From assembly GCF_000770305.1 (NCBI RefSeq), contig NZ_JNVB01000031.1:1-46470 (forward strand): 46,470 bases of DNA, given 5' to 3'. Numbering within the stretch: the first letter of the stretch is position 1; the number at the start of each line of letters is the position of its first letter. The notes beneath the pieces are model-generated. The model saw only the letters and a list, made by a program, of their open reading frames with translations, was not told the DNA's origin and ran no database searches. The translations under genes and the position numbers were made by a program. This stretch comes from Erwinia oleae (lineage in GTDB: Bacteria; Pseudomonadota; Gammaproteobacteria; Enterobacterales; Enterobacteriaceae). This document shows positions 43,605-46,470 of the stretch, one piece after another.

Positions 43605-43874
43605 ATGAATAAAGTCAGCTTCGATTTTGACCATATCCAGGACGTTGAGGGTTTTTATCGCCATTTTGCTCAGTGTTTCACGCTGGACGATAATTTTGGT
43701 CACAACCTTGATGCGCTGTGGGATGCGCTGACTGGCCTGATTGATTTACCGGTACGTATCACGCTGCGCCATCTTTCACGCCACCCGGATCCCGCACAGT
43801 TTGATGATATTTGTGCGGTATTACATGAAGCCGAAGCCGTACTGGCGGGCGGACTGGTATTGAGGCTTCATTAG
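43605..43874 (+). CDS. Barstar-family ribonuclease inhibitor
   Basis: 89-residue cytosolic barstar homologue that protects the producer from the ribonuclease encoded just upstream. The inhibitory helix is conserved: NFGHNLDALWDALTG, with Asp36, Trp39 and Asp40 matching barstar D35, W38 and D39, which plug the barnase active site. Barstar Tyr29 is Asn30 or Phe31 here, a change at the contact surface. The ATG lies one base after the RNase stop, and AGGTG at the end of the RNase gene serves as ribosome site, so the inhibitor has better translation signals than the toxin. Similar to E. coli YhcO in family only. Confidence 0.93.
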   Translation: MNKVSFDFDHIQDVEGFYRHFAQCFTLDDNFGHNLDALWDALTGLIDLPVRITLRHLSRHPDPAQFDDICAVLHEAEAVLAGGLVLRLH

Positions 43875-43883
43875 CGCCTCTCT

Positions 43884-44813
43884 TCAGCGCATCTCTTCGC
43901 CGAGATGGCGGCGCACCCATTTCACCTCTTCCGACGCCGTACGGCCAAAATGCCGCTTAAAGTCACGACTGAACTGCGCGGTACTTGCATAGCCAACCTG
44001 CGCGGCGACATCGGCGATGGTGCGGTGCTGACCGGCAATCATCAGTCGTGCTTCATGCAGCCGCATTGCTTTCAGATATTGTATCGGACTGCTACCGGTT
44101 ACCTCCCTGAAATGGATATGGTAGGAAGACACGCTCATGCCCGACGCTTTTGCCAGATCGGCGAGGGCGATTTTCGTACTGTAGTTTTCCCGAAGCCAGG
44201 TCAGGCTGCGAACGACCCGTCCTGCAACCCCTTTTTGCTGCAATGCGGCAACGAGAGCGCCGCCCTGCGGGCCGATCAGCACCCGATAATGCAGCTCGCG
44301 CAGCAGCGCGCTGCCAAGCACGGCAGCCTCAGCCGGTTTGCCAAGGGCCGTCAGCAGGCGCAGTAGCAGCGACTGCACGTCCGGCGCGGTTTTGCTTGAT
44401 ACCAGGCCACGCGGCCTGTGCGACGGCAGCTGCGCGTGTCGCTCAATCTGCATCACGATATCAGCGGCGGTCTGCCTATCAAACTCCACATAGATCGCCA
44501 GTAGCGGTCGCGACGGGCTGGCCTCGGACTGCATTCGAAAAGGAACGGGCAGCGCAACGGCCAGATAATGCTCCTCGTCGTAAAGGTAGAGCTCGTTTTC
44601 CAGCATGCCTGTTTTACTGCCTTGCAGGACAAACACCGCCCCGGGTTTGTAAAGCACGGGCACGTCATTAAGCACCGTTTCGGTTCGTAAAATTCTTACT
44701 GCATCAAGCAGGGTGGCGTTGTAACCTGGCGCGGGCGCCAGCGCGTCTGCCAGCGTGACAAGCTGCTCTCTGAGCGCGCGCGAGGACGACGGAAAAACAG
44801 GATTGAGCAACAT
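43884..44813 (-). CDS. AraC-family regulator (AraC_N type, YqhC-like)
   Basis: 309-residue regulator. The N-terminal AraC_N domain (about 25-180) has the typical VLYKPGAVFVLQGSKTG and AVALPVPFRMQSEASPSRPLL stretches; two HTH motifs lie in the last 100 residues (IALADLAKASGMSVSSYHIHF and TIADVAAQVGYASTAQFSRDF, shown in part). E. coli YqhC, of this type, activates aldehyde reductases, which fits the divergent SDR gene. The frame is open to 44894, one base from the SDR start, which would leave no room for promoters; the ATG at 44813 gives the family length and an 82-bp divergent gap. Confidence 0.85.
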   Translation of the reverse strand: MLLNPVFPSSSRALREQLVTLADALAPAPGYNATLLDAVRILRTETVLNDVPVLYKPGAVFVLQGSKTGMLENELYLYDEEHYLAVALPVPFRMQSEASPSRPLLAIYVEFDRQTAADIVMQIERHAQLPSHRPRGLVSSKTAPDVQSLLLRLLTALGKPAEAAVLGSALLRELHYRVLIGPQGGALVAALQQKGVAGRVVRSLTWLRENYSTKIALADLAKASGMSVSSYHIHFREVTGSSPIQYLKAMRLHEARLMIAGQHRTIADVAAQVGYASTAQFSRDFKRHFGRTASEEVKWVRRHLGEEMR

Positions 44814-44895
44814 ATTACGATGATCCGCAATCGAAGGGCGTGGTAGTAAAGCGTATTTTGCAAACTCCACTTTAATCAAGGAGAGTTTACTCATT

Positions 44896-45723
44896 ATGTC
44901 AGCGAAAACCTTTTTTATTACCGGCGCGAATTCAGGCTTCGGTCTGGCGATTGCTTCTGCCGCCGTTCGTGCGGGGCATCAGGTTATCGGCACCGTGCGC
45001 TCCGCCTCATCGCGCGACGCGCTTCGGACAGCACTCCCGTCCGCGCATGCTGTACTGTGCGATGTCACGGAATTTGAGCGCATTGACGACGTGGTGCGTG
45101 AGGCTGAAGAAAAGTACGGGCCGGTTGACGTACTGATTAATAATGCCGGATACGGTCACGAAGGCGTGCTGGAGGAGTCGTCTGTCGAAGAGATGCGTCG
45201 CCAGTTCGAGGTAAACGTATTTGGCGCCGTCGCGGTGGCGAAGGCTTTTCTGTCCGGTTTTCGCCAGCGTCGCCGTGGATTTATCGTTAATGTCACCTCA
45301 ATGGGTGGCCTGATCACAATGCCGGGCATCGCGTACTACTGCGGAAGCAAGTTCGCGCTCCAGGGAATTTCACAGGTAATGCGCGCCGAGATGGCGCCGT
45401 TTGGCGTGCACGTTACCGCGCTCTGCCCTGGCTCTTTCCGCACCGACTGGGCGGGGCGCTCAATGGTACGTACGGCGCGATCCATCAGCGATTATGACGC
45501 GTTATTCGATCCCATTCGCGCCTCAAGGCAGAGCAAAAGCGGCAGCCAGATCGGTAACCCGGACAAGCTGGCCGACGCCGTGCTGGCGCTGGTGGCATCT
45601 GATAATCCACCGCCTCAGCTTCTGCTCGGTAGCGATGCGCTGACGCTGGTATCGGACAGGATTGCCTCTCTTCAGCAGGAAATTGACGCCTGGCAATCGC
45701 TTACGATCTCTACCGACGGCTGA
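44896..45723 (+). CDS. Short-chain dehydrogenase/reductase
   Basis: 275-residue classical SDR. Cofactor motif TGANSGFG (9-16), Arg35 suggesting NADP(H), NNAG (82-85), active site with Ser135, Tyr148 and Lys152 (YCGSK). The longer C-terminal part resembles the 'oxidoreductase/retinol dehydrogenase' group. AAGGAG lies about 12 bases before the ATG. Divergent from the AraC gene at 44813, its likely activator. Substrate unknown. Confidence 0.87.
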   Translation: MSAKTFFITGANSGFGLAIASAAVRAGHQVIGTVRSASSRDALRTALPSAHAVLCDVTEFERIDDVVREAEEKYGPVDVLINNAGYGHEGVLEESSVEEMRRQFEVNVFGAVAVAKAFLSGFRQRRRGFIVNVTSMGGLITMPGIAYYCGSKFALQGISQVMRAEMAPFGVHVTALCPGSFRTDWAGRSMVRTARSISDYDALFDPIRASRQSKSGSQIGNPDKLADAVLALVASDNPPPQLLLGSDALTLVSDRIASLQQEIDAWQSLTISTDG

Positions 45724-45741
45724 GGTAAAATTTAAAACGAG

Positions 45742-45758
45742 CTTAATACTATCTTAAG
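45742..45758 (+). promoter_or_regulatory. PmrA box
   Basis: CTTAATACTATCTTAAG: two CTTAA half-sites with 5-bp spacing, as in the PmrA consensus (CTTAAT-N5-CTTAAG). It lies 41 bp upstream of the small peptide gene at 45800. Confidence 0.8.
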
Positions 45759-45799
45759 CAAGCTGTGAAAAACTCTCTTCAACCTTTGAGGAGAGTAAA

Positions 45800-45898
45800 A
45801 TGAAATTCATACTGACAGCAACGTTAAGCGAATATGTTTCCGTACTCATGAGCATCAGCGCCGCCATCCTGTATTTAAGCATCTGGTTTACCGCCTGA
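45800..45898 (+). CDS. pmrR: Small membrane peptide, PmrR-like
   Basis: 32-codon gene with GAGGAGAG four bases before the ATG. The product begins MKFILTATLSEYVSVLM and continues as one hydrophobic helix (about 10-30) ending LYLSIWFTA. Size, helix and the end SIWFTA resemble E. coli/Salmonella PmrR (YIWFATY end), a PmrA-activated membrane peptide of about 30 residues that inhibits LpxT, so reducing lipid A 1-diphosphate formation. A perfect PmrA box lies upstream and the neighbour is pmrB, whose 3' end it overlaps by 24 bases in antisense. The identification is from context plus a short similarity. Confidence 0.75.
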   Translation: MKFILTATLSEYVSVLMSISAAILYLSIWFTA

Positions 45899-46470
45899 AG
45901 AGGGCGGAAACACAACGCTGGCACGGCAGCCCGTCGGCGCGGCGTTTTCAAGAAAGAATTGCCCGTCATGCAACTGCACGATGCGCGTCACGATACTCAA
46001 TCCCAGGCCAACGCCGCCATAGCGGCGATCCATGCGGACAAATGCCTTACTCAGCTCACCCGTTTTACTTTCATCGATACCGGGCCCATGATCCTCAACG
46101 CACAGCATCGGCTGGGAAGCATTGTCCAGCCGTAGCGTGATGGTTGTCTGTCGTGGGCTGTAACGATGAGCATTTTCAACCAGATTGCGCAGCAACACTT
46201 TCAACAATGTGGCATCGCCGCGAACCTGCGCGTCCTGGTGACAGACAAGCTCCAGACGTTGCTCCCGCTGCGACAGCATGCTTTCCAGCTCGTTACGGAG
46301 GGCGAAAACAACGTCCTGACGTAAAGAAACGCTCTGGTAATTACCCGAGGTGAACGATTGCCCCGTGCGCGCAAGCTGGAGAAGCTGCGACACGCTGGTT
46401 GTCATTGAATCGATGCGCTGGATCAGCGGCTGTACGTTCACACCGTTTTTTTTCTCGATCAGTTCCAGGT
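45875..46470 (-). CDS. pmrB: Sensor histidine kinase PmrB/BasS (5' truncated)
   Basis: Inner-membrane sensor kinase of the PmrA/PmrB system, which responds to Fe(III), Al(III), low pH and polymyxins and controls lipid A modification. Only the C-terminal about 198 residues are in the window; the frame is open to the end. Seen: the dimerisation helix part (RIDSMTTSVSQLLQLARTGQ), N box LLRNLVENAHRYSP, G1 VEDHGPGIDES, F/G2 region LSKAFVRMDRRYGGVGLGLSIV. The match to BasS is strong through these boxes. The conserved phospho-accepting His lies off the window. pmrA should be beyond the window edge. Confidence 0.93.
   Translation of the reverse strand, partial: LELIEKKNGVNVQPLIQRIDSMTTSVSQLLQLARTGQSFTSGNYQSVSLRQDVVFALRNELESMLSQREQRLELVCHQDAQVRGDATLLKVLLRNLVENAHRYSPRQTTITLRLDNASQPMLCVEDHGPGIDESKTGELSKAFVRMDRRYGGVGLGLSIVTRIVQLHDGQFFLENAAPTGCRASVVFPPSSGGKPDA

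Noticed and set aside
44814-44894. Start of the AraC gene at 44894
   Set aside because: It would lie one base from the divergent SDR start, leaving no space for promoters; ATG 44813 fits the family start.
1-46470. CRISPR arrays, insertion sequences, integrases, tRNA or rRNA genes
   Set aside because: No repeat-spacer pattern, transposase or integrase-like protein, cloverleaf or ribosomal sequence was recognised on either strand.

Overview
The window reads as chromosomal DNA of a gamma-proteobacterium of the order Enterobacterales. pntB, uspE, fnr, smrA, ydcI, ydcJ, osmC, sotB and pmrB are all close to their E. coli counterparts, and the rarA-oqxA-oqxB-oqxR arrangement is the one known from Klebsiella and Enterobacter. 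pntB sits directly beside uspE-fnr, which is not the E. coli order. My guess is a Pantoea/Mixta/Erwinia-like or neighbouring genus; this is inference from remembered protein similarity and synteny. I see no tRNA, rRNA, CRISPR array, insertion sequence or prophage.

Layout. 1-3.3 kb: end of the transhydrogenase gene pntB, the stress gene uspE and the anaerobic regulator fnr with its own FNR box. 3.4-8.7 kb: a D-arabinitol catabolic operon (dalD-dalK-dalT) with the divergent SorC-type regulator dalR and two dyads that look like its operators. 8.8-13.5 kb: smrA, ydcI/ydcJ and a type B carboxylesterase. 13.5-18.4 kb: a chemoreceptor with a sigma28-type -10, then a LysR regulator divergent from an aminotransferase and an orphan amino-acid-binding protein. 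18.4-21.2 kb: a Tle1-like (DUF2235) lipase effector overlapping a DUF2931 lipoprotein gene, probably an orphan type VI effector and immunity pair. 21.2-34.5 kb: a run of small metabolic and detoxification genes (peptidase T, OsmC, a solitary DppA-like protein, several SDR oxidoreductases each divergent from its own regulator, SotB, flavin reductase, a beta-hydroxyacid dehydrogenase and a GST). 34.6-40.3 kb: the complete oqxR / oqxBA / rarA multidrug efflux locus. 40.4-43.9 kb: an AI-2E family permease, a second chemoreceptor with a good sigma28 promoter, and a secreted barnase homologue with its barstar inhibitor. 43.9-46.5 kb: an AraC/SDR pair and the 3' part of pmrB, with a 32-residue membrane peptide gene beside it behind a perfect PmrA box.

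How it fits together. Most of the window is regulated accessory physiology: one sugar-alcohol pathway, two motility-coupled receptors, one RND pump with local repressor and activator, two antagonism modules (Tle1-like/DUF2931 and barnase/barstar), and four divergent SDR/regulator pairs. The most informative non-coding signals are two almost identical 21-bp dyads in opposite orientation that cover the -35 boxes of the divergent oqxA and rarA promoters, two 24-bp operator-like sites around a probably leaderless tetR, a perfect CRP site upstream of sotB, and the PmrA box in front of the PmrR-like peptide gene.
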